Assembly: GCA_016887485.1 (NCBI GenBank)
Contig: CP069394.1
Span: 1,860,001 to 1,924,000, forward strand
From: Chloroflexota bacterium
GTDB lineage: Bacteria; Chloroflexota; Anaerolineae; Anaerolineales; Anaerolineaceae
Direction: 5' to 3'
Length of the DNA: 64,000 bases
The notes beneath the pieces are model-generated. The model saw only the letters and a program-made list of their open reading frames with translations. It had not been told where the DNA came from and made no database searches. The stretch's first letter is position 1; every line of letters begins with the position of its first letter. This document shows positions 55,661 to 64,000 of this stretch, piece by piece. The position numbers and the translations under genes were made by a program.

Positions 55661-55692
55661 AAATTATCATAATGATAATTTGAGCCTATAAT
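55661..55692 (+). promoter_or_regulatory. Aldolase promoter with palindromic operator
   Basis: AAATTATCAT-A-ATGATAATTT (55661-55681) is a perfect 10-bp inverted repeat. Its left half supplies the -35 (TTATCA, 55664-55669), 17 nt before TATAAT (55687-55692). Binding of a dimer would occlude the promoter. Confidence 0.7.
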
Positions 55693-55716
55693 TGTTAACA
55701 AATTGGAGCTATAAAA

Positions 55717-56514
55717 ATGAGTGAAATTGGAAAAGAAGTCCGTTTATCGCGGCTATTCAACAAGCAAAGCGGAAACTCAGTCATGGTTGCCATGGATCAC
55801 GGCGCTGCGGTCGGCCCGATCAAAGGAATCGTTGACCCCGAAAAAACCGTTTCCATTCTGGCAAAAGAAAAACCCGAGACGTTCTTTATGCCGGTTGGCA
55901 TCATCAAGAAGGTCTATAAACATTTCATCGAAAATGACATCCCCTACATTGCCGCCATCGATTCGGTCACTTTCATCGGGCCGGAACCAGATTACTTCAT
56001 CGTGAGCGACACCGTTGAACATGCCATGATCTATGGCGCAACAGCTGTCTCCGCCCACATCTTCGTTGGTCCGAAAAAAACCAGCGAAATGATGAAGGGG
56101 CTCTCCGCCATCGCCCGGGAATGTGACCGGTTGGGAATGCCCCTCCTGGCGATCATGTACCCCAATGGATTCGAAAACGATTACGACGTCAAATTAGTCA
56201 AGCACGTCGCCCGGATGGCTGCTGAATACGGCGCAGACATCGTCAAAACCTACTACACGGGCTCAAAAGAAAGCTTCCAGGAAGTGATTGAGGGCAGCCC
56301 CCTCCCCGTCCTGCTTTCAGGTGGTGACAAAACCGATAACCCGCGGGACTTCCTCGGCGTACTTAAAAACTGTATGGATGCCGGTGGCAGAGGGGTTGCT
56401 GTGGGCCGCAATGTCTGGCAGGCTGACGACCCAGCTAGGATGCTGCAGGCAATTAAGAAAGTTGTTCATGAAGGCATGACCCCTGAAGAAGCACTGGCTA
56501 AATCATCCATTTAG
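55717..56514 (+). CDS. Class I aldolase, DhnA/FbaB/LsrF-like
   Basis: 265 residues of the archaeal-type class I aldolase fold: VMVAMDHGAAVGPIKGI at the start, GATAVSAHIFVG, the Schiff-base Lys in GADIVKTYYTG, PVLLSGGDKT, and the phosphate-binding end GGRGVAVGRNVWQ. Relatives cleave fructose-1,6-bisphosphate, or act on deoxy- or seco-sugars (LsrF, ADH synthase). Divergent from the PTS operon and sharing its control region, it probably cleaves the phosphorylated ketose made there. Confidence 0.88.
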   Translation: MSEIGKEVRLSRLFNKQSGNSVMVAMDHGAAVGPIKGIVDPEKTVSILAKEKPETFFMPVGIIKKVYKHFIENDIPYIAAIDSVTFIGPEPDYFIVSDTVEHAMIYGATAVSAHIFVGPKKTSEMMKGLSAIARECDRLGMPLLAIMYPNGFENDYDVKLVKHVARMAAEYGADIVKTYYTGSKESFQEVIEGSPLPVLLSGGDKTDNPRDFLGVLKNCMDAGGRGVAVGRNVWQADDPARMLQAIKKVVHEGMTPEEALAKSSI

Positions 56515-56544
56515 TATTCCATCTTTTCTCCGTACTCCCCAAAT

Positions 56545-56584
56545 AAAAATCAGCCACTCGATATGAGTGACTGATTTTTATTTT
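56545..56584 (+). terminator. Bidirectional terminator aldolase / DUF92
   Basis: AAAAATCAG and CTGATTTTTA flank a CACTC-GATAT-GAGTG stem; convergent genes on both sides. Confidence 0.88.
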
Positions 56585-56599
56585 CACAACAGATTTAAA

Positions 56600-57448
56600 T
56601 TATTGGATAAGTAAAGTTATAACAACAGCTGCCATGGCTGCACTGAGCGTACAGGCCGCATTGACCCAGTCGTTCTGCAGCCACTTTATTCCCCGCACGA
56701 GGGTCGTCTCCCTACCGCAGCTATGCAGCGGGTGCCGTTCGGTATCCTTTTGGCACGCCGGACAATGATACATCGCCTGAACCCAGGCGCCTAAAGCCGA
56801 ATCGACCATCGCTCCCAGTAAACCCGCCAAAGAAATGAGCACAAATTGACCTCCCAGGCTTAATCCACCTGCAGGCGCCCACCCGGCCAGGCCGGTCAGC
56901 ACAGCCACCCCAGCGACTACTCCTGAGCCAGCCAAAGCCGCAAGCGTGCCAACCCAACTGATCGCGCCCGAAGTGCCCCCTGGAACCCGTTGAAAAGTGC
57001 GCAATGAAATCGGCTGGTGGGAGTTCAAAACGCCCAGTTCAGTAGCCCAGGTGTCAGCATTCGCTGCTGCCAGGCTGGCCGCAAAGCCCAGCCAAAGCGC
57101 CGGCAGGAGCGGATGCTGGGGGGTGACCATATAAAGTAAAAAATATCCAAACGCCAGTGCACCTGAGATACCGCCATTTGCCGCGACCTGCCCGGCATCC
57201 CGGCGGGATCCCTTGGCAAAATCATCGGCGATTCGGGATTTGCGCCCCTTGAAAATCACAGATAGTCCGCTGGCTGTGACGAAAAAGGTTAGCAGAACCA
57301 ACGCCCAGGCCACGCCGCCCAGGCCAAAGACAATCGTCCCCAGCACGCCTGCGGCGATCGCGCCGCTCAGGTCCAATGACCGCGCTCGATAGGCCAGGGC
57401 AGCAATGCCCACCCCAGCGATTAGTCCAATCAGTAATTTAACAATCAT
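56600..57448 (-). CDS. DUF92 family membrane protein
   Basis: 282 residues, six to seven transmembrane helices. Family motifs: the LSGAIAAGVLGTIVFGLGG opening, KGSRRDAGQVAANGGISGAL, AANADTWATELGVLN, TPGGTSGAISW-like VPGGTSGAISWVG and GALGAWVQ. Plant relatives (VTE6) are phytyl-phosphate kinases, so a prenyl-phosphate kinase role is possible but unproved. It lies 18 bp after the PH-domain gene. Confidence 0.88.
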   Translation of the reverse strand: MIVKLLIGLIAGVGIAALAYRARSLDLSGAIAAGVLGTIVFGLGGVAWALVLLTFFVTASGLSVIFKGRKSRIADDFAKGSRRDAGQVAANGGISGALAFGYFLLYMVTPQHPLLPALWLGFAASLAAANADTWATELGVLNSHQPISLRTFQRVPGGTSGAISWVGTLAALAGSGVVAGVAVLTGLAGWAPAGGLSLGGQFVLISLAGLLGAMVDSALGAWVQAMYHCPACQKDTERHPLHSCGRETTLVRGIKWLQNDWVNAACTLSAAMAAVVITLLIQ

Positions 57449-57466
57449 GGGTCTCAGATAAAGTGA

Positions 57467-58351
57467 TCAAAAAATAAATATCAAACTGCTAATCAATAAA
57501 AGCAGCCCGGTAAGGCCGGAAGCGCCCCAAAGGAGATAGGCCGCCAGTGGCATGTCCCCACCCCGGGGGAAGAGCAACATCCCCATCACAAGGTCAACCA
57601 GCCAGATCAGGCCATCCAAAACCGGCAGCAGCAACAATCGTTCCGCAGGTGCAGTCGTTCCTGCGCCGATCCAGGGAATCACGTCCAGCCTGGTCACGGC
57701 GATCGCATCCACCGCCAACAGCACCAAACCAATGATGAAGCTGATCATCACCAACATTCTGGCCCTTCTGTCTTCCCAAACCCGGCCGATCAGCAAGGTT
57801 GGATAGACGGATTGGGCCTCCAGTGGCGCCAGACTGCCCAACTCGGTCATCTGTTGAAACAGCATCATAAAGGCACTGGTATTCTCGGGTGAAATGGCAA
57901 AGACCCTTTCGGGCGTGGCGACCAACAGCATATGCGCCATATCCGCGGACATAAACTCCACAAGGCCCAACTCGGACACCTTTCGGTTGCCTATCAGTGA
58001 CCCAGGCCAGCGCAGCCATGGCAGCGGCAGCCGGAACCCCATTTCATTCGCCGGTCTGATCCATTCAATGTCATTGAGAGGTACGTCTTCTCTGCGCAGC
58101 CCCCAGCGAATCCGCAGCCCATCCCGACGGAGCGTGTACGACGACGAAACCAGGGCATAGAGGCGATAGAGGATCACCGGGAGAGGGGCTAGCAGTACCA
58201 GGGCAATCACCATGTGCAGCATGAAATCCAGACCGGCCTGATCCTGTACGGCAATAAAGAAGAAATATCCCCCCGCGGCCAGGAACCAGAGCGCCATTGC
58301 GCCCTGGATCAAAACACCTGTTCTGCGGGGAGGGAGAAACTCGGTTTCCAT
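57467..58351 (-). CDS. PH-like-domain membrane protein
   Basis: 294 residues. Two transmembrane helices at about 15-70, then a bacterial PH-like domain (SSSYTLRRDGLRIRWGLRRE; VPLNDIEWIRPANEMG; FVEFMSADMAHMLLVATPER; FAISPENTSAFM), then three more helices toward the C terminus. Function unknown; such proteins associate with the cytoplasmic membrane. Co-directional with the DegT gene upstream and DUF92 downstream. Confidence 0.75.
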   Translation of the reverse strand: METEFLPPRRTGVLIQGAMALWFLAAGGYFFFIAVQDQAGLDFMLHMVIALVLLAPLPVILYRLYALVSSSYTLRRDGLRIRWGLRREDVPLNDIEWIRPANEMGFRLPLPWLRWPGSLIGNRKVSELGLVEFMSADMAHMLLVATPERVFAISPENTSAFMMLFQQMTELGSLAPLEAQSVYPTLLIGRVWEDRRARMLVMISFIIGLVLLAVDAIAVTRLDVIPWIGAGTTAPAERLLLLPVLDGLIWLVDLVMGMLLFPRGGDMPLAAYLLWGASGLTGLLLLISSLIFIF

Positions 58352-58365
58352 CAGAAAATAACAGC

Positions 58366-59565
58366 CTACGCCATCTTTTCGGCGGCTGGTAGGACTTCCG
58401 CAATGCGCTGGCAGACTTCCACCACTTCCTCTTCCGTCATTGCGCCGGAGAAAGGCAGCGCCAGGCTGCGGTTACCCAGATCTTCCGTCACGGGATAATC
58501 GCCCGCCTGAGTGCCGAACATCTCCATCATATACGGCTGAAGATGGATTGGGGCAAAATAGGGTCGCACGGGCACGCCCTTCTCCACCAGGATTTTCGCA
58601 AAGCGATCCCGGTCGATCTGAGGTGCCACCCGGATGACATACACAAACCAGGAGACACGCGTGGTGTTTGGGACCAATTGCGGAGGGGTGACCCCTTCAA
58701 TGCCAGCCAGGTGTTTGGCATACCAGTCCGCTACCCGGGACCGATGTTTAAGGAGGTCTTCCAAACGGCCGATCTGGGAAAGCCCCAGAGCCGCGCTCAT
58801 CTCATCCATCCGGTAGTTATAGCCCAGGAAGGTGTGTTGGAGCCAGGTATCACCCACAGCCCGTCCCTGGTTACGCAGGGCACGCATAAAGTCGGCGGCC
58901 TCATCATCATCCGTGACGATCATCCCACCCTCGCCCGTGGTGATCTGCTTATTGGGATAAAAGGCAAACACACCATAATCAGCTAGTGTACCGGCCGGTT
59001 TTCCTTTATATTCACCGCCCAGCGCTTCACAGGAATCTTCGATCACGGTCAGACCATGCTGATTTGCGATCGCGTTGATTTGATCAAAATCCGCCGGCTG
59101 GCCAAACACATCCACCGGCAGCAGCGCCTTCAGTTTGCCCACCTTTCCCTCGTTGAACTCGGGCAGCTTTCTCGGCATCCATTTTTGCGCCGCCTCACCG
59201 CCCAGAGAAAGATCTTCCACAGCTTTCCTAAGCAGGTCCGTGTCAATATTGCCCGTGACGGGATCAATGTCGACAAAGATCGGGATCGCTTTCTCGAAGA
59301 GGATGATATTGGTTGAGGCCACAAAGGAGAATGGCGTGGTGATTACCAGGTCGCCAGGGCCAATCCCGCTGGCTCGCACGCAGAGATGCAGGCCCGCCGT
59401 CCCGGAGTTCACGCCAATGGCGTGCTTCCGACCGGTCAGATCACAAAAAGCCTGTTCAAAGGCGGCAATCTTTGGCCCCATACTGAGATTGGGTGTGTTC
59501 ACAACATCCAGAACAGCCTGACGGTCGTCCTGATTAAGTTCCGGAGATGACATTCGTAATTTCAT
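58366..59565 (-). CDS. DegT/DnrJ/EryC1/StrS family aminotransferase
   Basis: 399 residues from ATG 59565 (GGAAGGTACT upstream). PLP fold type I sugar aminotransferase: HAIGVNSGTAGLHLCVRASG, VITTPFSFVASTNIILFEKA, VIEDSCEALGGEYKGKPAGT, the Schiff-base Lys in FAFYPNKQITTGEGGMIVT, and GYNYRMDEMSAALGLSQI. It transaminates a nucleotide-activated keto-sugar for surface glycans. No adjacent dehydratase, so the sugar is not known. Confidence 0.92.
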   Translation of the reverse strand: MKLRMSSPELNQDDRQAVLDVVNTPNLSMGPKIAAFEQAFCDLTGRKHAIGVNSGTAGLHLCVRASGIGPGDLVITTPFSFVASTNIILFEKAIPIFVDIDPVTGNIDTDLLRKAVEDLSLGGEAAQKWMPRKLPEFNEGKVGKLKALLPVDVFGQPADFDQINAIANQHGLTVIEDSCEALGGEYKGKPAGTLADYGVFAFYPNKQITTGEGGMIVTDDDEAADFMRALRNQGRAVGDTWLQHTFLGYNYRMDEMSAALGLSQIGRLEDLLKHRSRVADWYAKHLAGIEGVTPPQLVPNTTRVSWFVYVIRVAPQIDRDRFAKILVEKGVPVRPYFAPIHLQPYMMEMFGTQAGDYPVTEDLGNRSLALPFSGAMTEEEVVEVCQRIAEVLPAAEKMA

Positions 59566-60112
59566 AGTACCTTCCATAGGTTATCATCTGAAATAAGAAT
59601 ATTTTTCTTTTTCAATGTTCGTCCTGCAACCAATTTGCAGGGGTGCCCTAATTATAACGGGTAATGCTTAACAGCCAACCATGTCCATCTTGGGCAAAAA
59701 ATTATTGACGGCGTGATGGCAGCATATATCAGGGCTCGGAATCGTTCATTCCCTTAGTCCTGCGATTAACCATGCGAGGCTGATTCCCCGATAAACCAAC
59801 ACATCTTTGCCGAAATAACCTTAAACAATTATTTCTCTTTTGATAATTGCAGGCTTTATAATTCATGGCGTTCATAAACGCCAATCCATTAAATATCACC
59901 CCTATTCCACCTGTTTTTAATCCTGATTAATCCAAATTTCATCCCAGGAGAGGTTTACAGTTCCTTTAAGCCAACTAAAGAATGATACACTATTTATCAT
60001 TCAATTTAGGATGAGATAGAAAGAGGCAATCCCTGCACCCACATGGGGGAATCCGCTTTTTCCCGCCCAGCATTCAACCTACATAGAAACAAACAAGTCT
60101 ACAGAGTACATT
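59566..60112. other. Intergenic region with an AATGATA...TTATCATT inverted repeat
   Basis: 547 bp without a gene between divergent units. The only structure seen is AATGATA-N6-TTATCATT at 59981-60001, about 110 bp before the permease gene, which could be an operator or overlap its promoter. The rest is AT-rich and unremarkable. Confidence 0.4.
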
Positions 60113-63100
60113 ATGCCTATGATGTTAAAACACAGTACCAAGAGTGTCCTTCGCTCCCCTCTCAAGAGCATTTTATTCGTCTTGCTGCTTTCCGCAGCGA
60201 TCCTATTTGTAAGCCTCGGCAGCAGTATGCTCTATTCTGCTGACCGGATGCTGCAACAAGCCGACGAGCAGTTCACCACAACCATCTCCCTGAAATATGG
60301 CGGCCTGCATGATGAAAACGGCGCTTGGGCGGACCAGGCTTTCCAGGAAACCCTCGCCCAACTGGACTTTGAGGGCATGGTTAACCATCCAGCGGTCATG
60401 GCTGTCGATACGGAACGTGATATCTTCGCCTATGCCGGTGATGACACCGATATCGTTCAAAAGGCGTCCCCCTTTTCCTATGTCAATATTTTCACCTTTG
60501 CGCCGCGCTATTTTGACGACGATGACACCTGGGTCGTGATGTCCCACGAGTCCATATTTGGGGATGAGGTCGGCGATTTGATTCTCGTTAAAGTAAATCC
60601 CTTGACGATGAATGGTGAAAATATCCCCGATTTCGAATCCGGTCATGTATATTTTGGCGCAGCACTGATCACCTATGTCAACAACACCCGTGTTGCCACC
60701 TTTATCAAAGCCTCCGACTTGACCAATCACACGCTTGGCGCACTGGATTCCGCACCGGAAATCATTGACATCACCGACCGCCCCGATTATTTCGATTCAG
60801 AAGAAGGGGCAATGTGGAACCAACTGATCCAATCGATCAAGATCATTGACGAATCCTTCTCCGTCACGGTTTCCTCCTATCTGCCCATCATGGCCGCTTT
60901 CCACCAGAATCAGACCTGGCTGACGGATGGCGAATTTGAGCTCACTGATGGCACACTTGAAACCGTGGACCAGGACGTCTGCTATATCAGCGACCGGGTC
61001 GCCGCCTTATTGGGACTGGAAGTTGGCGACACCTGGCCTCTGAAACTCCATTACACGGATCAGGGCGACCCTGCATTCAGCTATTGGGAGGAAGACGGTT
61101 TCATCTATGACGGTAATATCCGCATCGCCGGTATCTTCAATGAGGTGCCAGGCCTATCCTTCACCGTCTATATGCCCTTCCCCAGTTGGGTGGAGAAAGC
61201 ACCGGATAATTACGAGTTCCTTCGAGTCCAGATTGACAACAAAGAAGTCGAATCTTATCTGAATCACATCAAGGGCTACCTCACCGAAATCATTGAAGTC
61301 ACTGTGGAAGACCAGGGCTATGCCAATGCGATCAAACCGGTCGAAACCCTGAAAAGCCAGGCAATCACCCTCACGACCATCAGCGCCGTTGCCGGTGTGG
61401 CTGTTTCCATCCTGTTCTCCTATCTGTTCATCAGCCGTCAGCGGGAAACCGCACAGATTATGATGATGATGGGCACCGGTCGTCCCAAGACGGTTTCCTA
61501 TCTACTTTATGGGATCCTGCTGGTAGCTTTAATCGCGACAATCGTCGGCTCACTGATCGCAGGTGCCTTTGATGTCCAGGTGACGGAAACGGTCTGGCAG
61601 GCCTTGCAGGACGCTCCTGGGCAGGATGAACGTTACAGTGAACGGGCATTGGGCATCCCAACGACCTTTGTGCCGGAAATTGCCACCGCTTCCTGGGTAA
61701 GGTGGAGTTCTGCCGGCGCACTGATCCTGATCATCCTGATCATCACCATTATCTTTGCCCTGACCACCCTGCGTAAACCCAAACGTAAAAAGGTCAAAGA
61801 ATTCAAGGCCCCCAAGCTGCATGTCGGCAAAGGCATGGCCTTTGTCAACATGCCAACTGTTAGTCTGCGCTTTGCGCTCCGGTCCATCCGCCGCAATTTC
61901 CTACGCAGCCTGATCGTACCGGTCACGGCCTTTCTATTGGCCGCTTTCATTATGGCTCTTGGGCTCATCACCCACCAACAGGAATTGAATGCTGTGACAG
62001 TCTACGACGATGTCCCAACCACAGCGTATATGACCACCTTTCTGGGTTATTCCAGAGAAGTACCCTTGCAATTACAGGCCAATATCTTCAGACTTTTAGA
62101 CCCGGACTATACAGCCAGAAATTCCTGGACCATGATCCGCAACCCACTGCCAAAAGGCGCGCTATTGTCCATTCGTGAAGATCTCACGGAAGACAGCGAT
62201 TTCTTTGAAGATGTCATGTTGACCTCAAAAATGCACTACACACTGATGGGGCTATCCTCCGACGCCGAAGGGCACACCTATAACCTATCGCGCCGGCCAG
62301 AAGTCCCCTACCACTCCAATCGCTTTGGCTACGACTGGTTTGAAGATAAAGTCCGCCAGATGCCTTTCATCTATTTCATTGATAGCTTCGCCGGCGTGCC
62401 GGAATTCAGCGATGCCCTGCTGACCGATACGGTCTGGCTGGAAGGCTATAGCAACGACTCTCTCAAAAATTTAGAATACTTTGCCGTTCTCCCCGATCGC
62501 TATGCTGACGAAAATGGTATTGAACTAGGAGATACAGTACGGCTCGCCCTTTACCTGACGATCCCGGATCGCGGCGTATTGATGGAAGCTTATGACTTTG
62601 TGGTGGCAGGCACCTATTATCAGGGCAGCCGTCCGCCGGTCATCTATACCCCCTGGGCAGTGATTACCGATATCCCGATCATATATGATTATATGTATGA
62701 AGAGCTGATGATCTATGACGGCGAAATTCCTGAGGATGCCAGATATTCTAACGAATATCTGGCGGATACTATCAACTCCGCCACATTCCTAATGAAGAAT
62801 ACTCAGGAACTCTCCGATTTCCGGGACTATCTGGAAGATAACTATTACAGCCAAATCGGCAGCATCAACCGGAACAGGCTGGCTGTCGTGATCGAAGATA
62901 AAGCACTGATGGATGCCATCGAATCCATTGATCAGCACCTGGCCTTTATGAACATCATCCGGCCCGTCATGCTGGCACTCTCCACGGTGATCGGTTTCAT
63001 CCTTTCCTACCTGCTGACCCGCAACCGTCTGCACGAATTTGCCGTCATGCGCAGCCTGGGCACCAAGCGCTTCCATGTGTACAGCGCGTTCTTCCTCGAA

Positions 63101-63286
63101 CAATTGCTATTGTTCCTGCTGGGGATCGTACCAGTTTTAATCATTCTGTTAGTGAATCCCGCCTGGATCGCCTACTTTGGCCTGAGCCTGATCGGCTTCA
63201 TCCTGCTCTATGCATTGGGTATTACGATCGCCATTTACTTGATGAGCAGGGCCAAGATATTGGATATCCTCTTCATTAAAGAATAA
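60113..63286 (+). CDS. FtsX/MacB-type ABC transporter permease
   Basis: 1057 residues. One helix at the N terminus (SILFVLLLSAAILFVSL), a large extracytoplasmic MacB-PCD-like region to about 415, three helices (about 420-560: AITLTTISAVAGVAVSILFS; LLYGILLVALIATIVGSLIA), a second N-terminal-type helix near 600 (LIVPVTAFLLAAFIMALGL), a second extracytoplasmic region, and three final helices with the FtsX signature LTRNRLHEFAVMRSLGTKRF. Works with the ATPase encoded 31 bp downstream. Substrate (peptide, lipoprotein or signal) unknown. Confidence 0.88.
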   Translation: MPMMLKHSTKSVLRSPLKSILFVLLLSAAILFVSLGSSMLYSADRMLQQADEQFTTTISLKYGGLHDENGAWADQAFQETLAQLDFEGMVNHPAVMAVDTERDIFAYAGDDTDIVQKASPFSYVNIFTFAPRYFDDDDTWVVMSHESIFGDEVGDLILVKVNPLTMNGENIPDFESGHVYFGAALITYVNNTRVATFIKASDLTNHTLGALDSAPEIIDITDRPDYFDSEEGAMWNQLIQSIKIIDESFSVTVSSYLPIMAAFHQNQTWLTDGEFELTDGTLETVDQDVCYISDRVAALLGLEVGDTWPLKLHYTDQGDPAFSYWEEDGFIYDGNIRIAGIFNEVPGLSFTVYMPFPSWVEKAPDNYEFLRVQIDNKEVESYLNHIKGYLTEIIEVTVEDQGYANAIKPVETLKSQAITLTTISAVAGVAVSILFSYLFISRQRETAQIMMMMGTGRPKTVSYLLYGILLVALIATIVGSLIAGAFDVQVTETVWQALQDAPGQDERYSERALGIPTTFVPEIATASWVRWSSAGALILIILIITIIFALTTLRKPKRKKVKEFKAPKLHVGKGMAFVNMPTVSLRFALRSIRRNFLRSLIVPVTAFLLAAFIMALGLITHQQELNAVTVYDDVPTTAYMTTFLGYSREVPLQLQANIFRLLDPDYTARNSWTMIRNPLPKGALLSIREDLTEDSDFFEDVMLTSKMHYTLMGLSSDAEGHTYNLSRRPEVPYHSNRFGYDWFEDKVRQMPFIYFIDSFAGVPEFSDALLTDTVWLEGYSNDSLKNLEYFAVLPDRYADENGIELGDTVRLALYLTIPDRGVLMEAYDFVVAGTYYQGSRPPVIYTPWAVITDIPIIYDYMYEELMIYDGEIPEDARYSNEYLADTINSATFLMKNTQELSDFRDYLEDNYYSQIGSINRNRLAVVIEDKALMDAIESIDQHLAFMNIIRPVMLALSTVIGFILSYLLTRNRLHEFAVMRSLGTKRFHVYSAFFLEQLLLFLLGIVPVLIILLVNPAWIAYFGLSLIGFILLYALGITIAIYLMSRAKILDILFIKE

Positions 63287-63317
63287 ATAAGTTATCATTC
63301 CATTGCGAAAGAAGGTC

Positions 63318-63986
63318 ATGACTGTGAACCCAATCATTGAAATTGAAAATGCCACTTACAGCTACACCAATAAATACCAATCCGTCCCCGCCATCCAGGA
63401 CGTCTGCACTTCCTTTGAAAAAGGGCGGCTCTATGCCATCATCGGCAAATCCGGCTCCGGCAAGACCACACTGCTCTCATTGATGGCCGGGCTGGCCCTG
63501 CCGGAAAAAGGCCAGATACTGTTCCAGGGCGTGCCGACGGATTCCTTTGACCTGGATCAATACCGGCGCGAAAAAGTGGCGGTGATCTACCAGTCCTTCA
63601 ACCTTTTCCCCTTGATGACCTGCCTGGAAAATGTGTGCTATCCCCTCGAACTGAAGGGCTATAGCCCCAAGGAAGCTGCTGTGGTCGCCAAAGACTACAT
63701 CAAGAAGGTAGACCTGCCGGATACGGTCTATCACCGTTTCCCCAATATGCTCTCGGGCGGTGAACAACAGCGGATCGCCATTGCCCGCGCTTTGGCCAGC
63801 GGCGCTCAGGTGATTTTGGCAGATGAGCCGACCGGCAACCTCGACGTCGCCACCGGCAAACGGATCGTCAAGCTGCTCTCAGACCTGGCACACGTGGAGA
63901 ACTACACCGTGATCATCGTGACCCATGACATCAGCATCGCTGATATCGCCGATGACGTGCTGCAAATGCAGGATGGACGATTGTAA
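63318..63986 (+). CDS. ABC transporter ATP-binding protein (LolD/MacB type)
   Basis: 222 residues from ATG 63318 (AGAAGG upstream; a TTG at 63303 is less likely). Walker A AIIGKSGSGKTTLLSLMAG, Q-loop VIYQSFNLFPLMTCLENVCY, signature NMLSGGEQQRIAIARALASG, Walker B VILADEPTGNLD, and the switch His in IIVTHDISIA. Forms a dimer that powers the FtsX-like permease. Confidence 0.95.
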   Translation: MTVNPIIEIENATYSYTNKYQSVPAIQDVCTSFEKGRLYAIIGKSGSGKTTLLSLMAGLALPEKGQILFQGVPTDSFDLDQYRREKVAVIYQSFNLFPLMTCLENVCYPLELKGYSPKEAAVVAKDYIKKVDLPDTVYHRFPNMLSGGEQQRIAIARALASGAQVILADEPTGNLDVATGKRIVKLLSDLAHVENYTVIIVTHDISIADIADDVLQMQDGRL

Positions 63987-64000
63987 GAGAAAACACCATC

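Overview
The window is about 50% GC and gene-dense, and reads as a chromosomal segment of an anaerobic Chloroflexota bacterium, most likely class Anaerolineae (Anaerolineaceae-like). This rests on the mix of cohesin/dockerin secreted proteins, a class II HMG-CoA reductase next to an archaeal-type HMG-CoA synthase, Thr/Pro-rich linkers, CAP+LysM proteins and housekeeping genes of Chloroflexota type. No phage, plasmid, IS transposase or CRISPR array was seen.

Layout. 1-3.4 kb: cell-surface sulfatase-fold protein, a start-truncated lipoprotein, a DUF4256 protein behind a dispersed repeat, and a class II aldolase. 3.6-6 kb: esterase, then an AT-rich insert carrying a CPBP protease, flanked by fragments of the 3' end of tRNA-Arg. 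6-8.4 kb: rpsB-tsf-pyrH translation operon. 8.6-17.9 kb: a secreted-protein locus with four cohesin proteins and one 1826-residue beta-helix/cohesin/dockerin protein, behind a long leader that looks structured. 18.7-24 kb: rplS, a class I amidotransferase, galE, ThuA, a deleted Gfo/Idh/MocA pseudogene, a glycosyltransferase and a methyltransferase. 24-28.7 kb: two large membrane proteins and msrQ-msrP. 28.9-33.2 kb: M50 protease, GIY-YIG protein, galK, CAP/LysM protein, and selD. 34.3-37.8 kb: HMG-CoA reductase, HMG-CoA synthase and a thiolase-like protein. 38-46.4 kb: GAF histidine kinase, methyltransferase, Hsp20, an AT-rich orphan, glutamine cyclotransferase, flavodoxin, pepT and two secreted proteins sharing an unnamed two-Cys domain. 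46.5-56.5 kb: URO-D family protein, then a fructose-type PTS/polyol catabolic cluster. 56.6-64 kb: DUF92, PH-domain membrane protein, DegT aminotransferase and an FtsX-type ABC exporter.

Most notable points. (1) selD is itself a selenoprotein gene: an in-frame UGA sits at the catalytic position, followed by a SECIS-like hairpin, so the true gene starts 114 bp upstream of the first uninterrupted start. (2) The PTS cluster has divergent promoters, one with consensus -35 and -10 boxes, overlapped by repeated ATTRTCRTTT boxes and a 10-bp palindrome. It encodes a mannitol-1-phosphate dehydrogenase fused to a C_GCAxxG_C_C redox domain and an unusually long zinc dehydrogenase that appears to carry two Rossmann units. 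(3) The thiolase-like protein next to HMG-CoA synthase has Asp in place of the nucleophilic Cys and Asn in place of the GHP-motif His, so it is probably not an active thiolase. (4) The cohesin/dockerin locus has no glycoside hydrolases, which suggests non-cellulosomal surface assembly.
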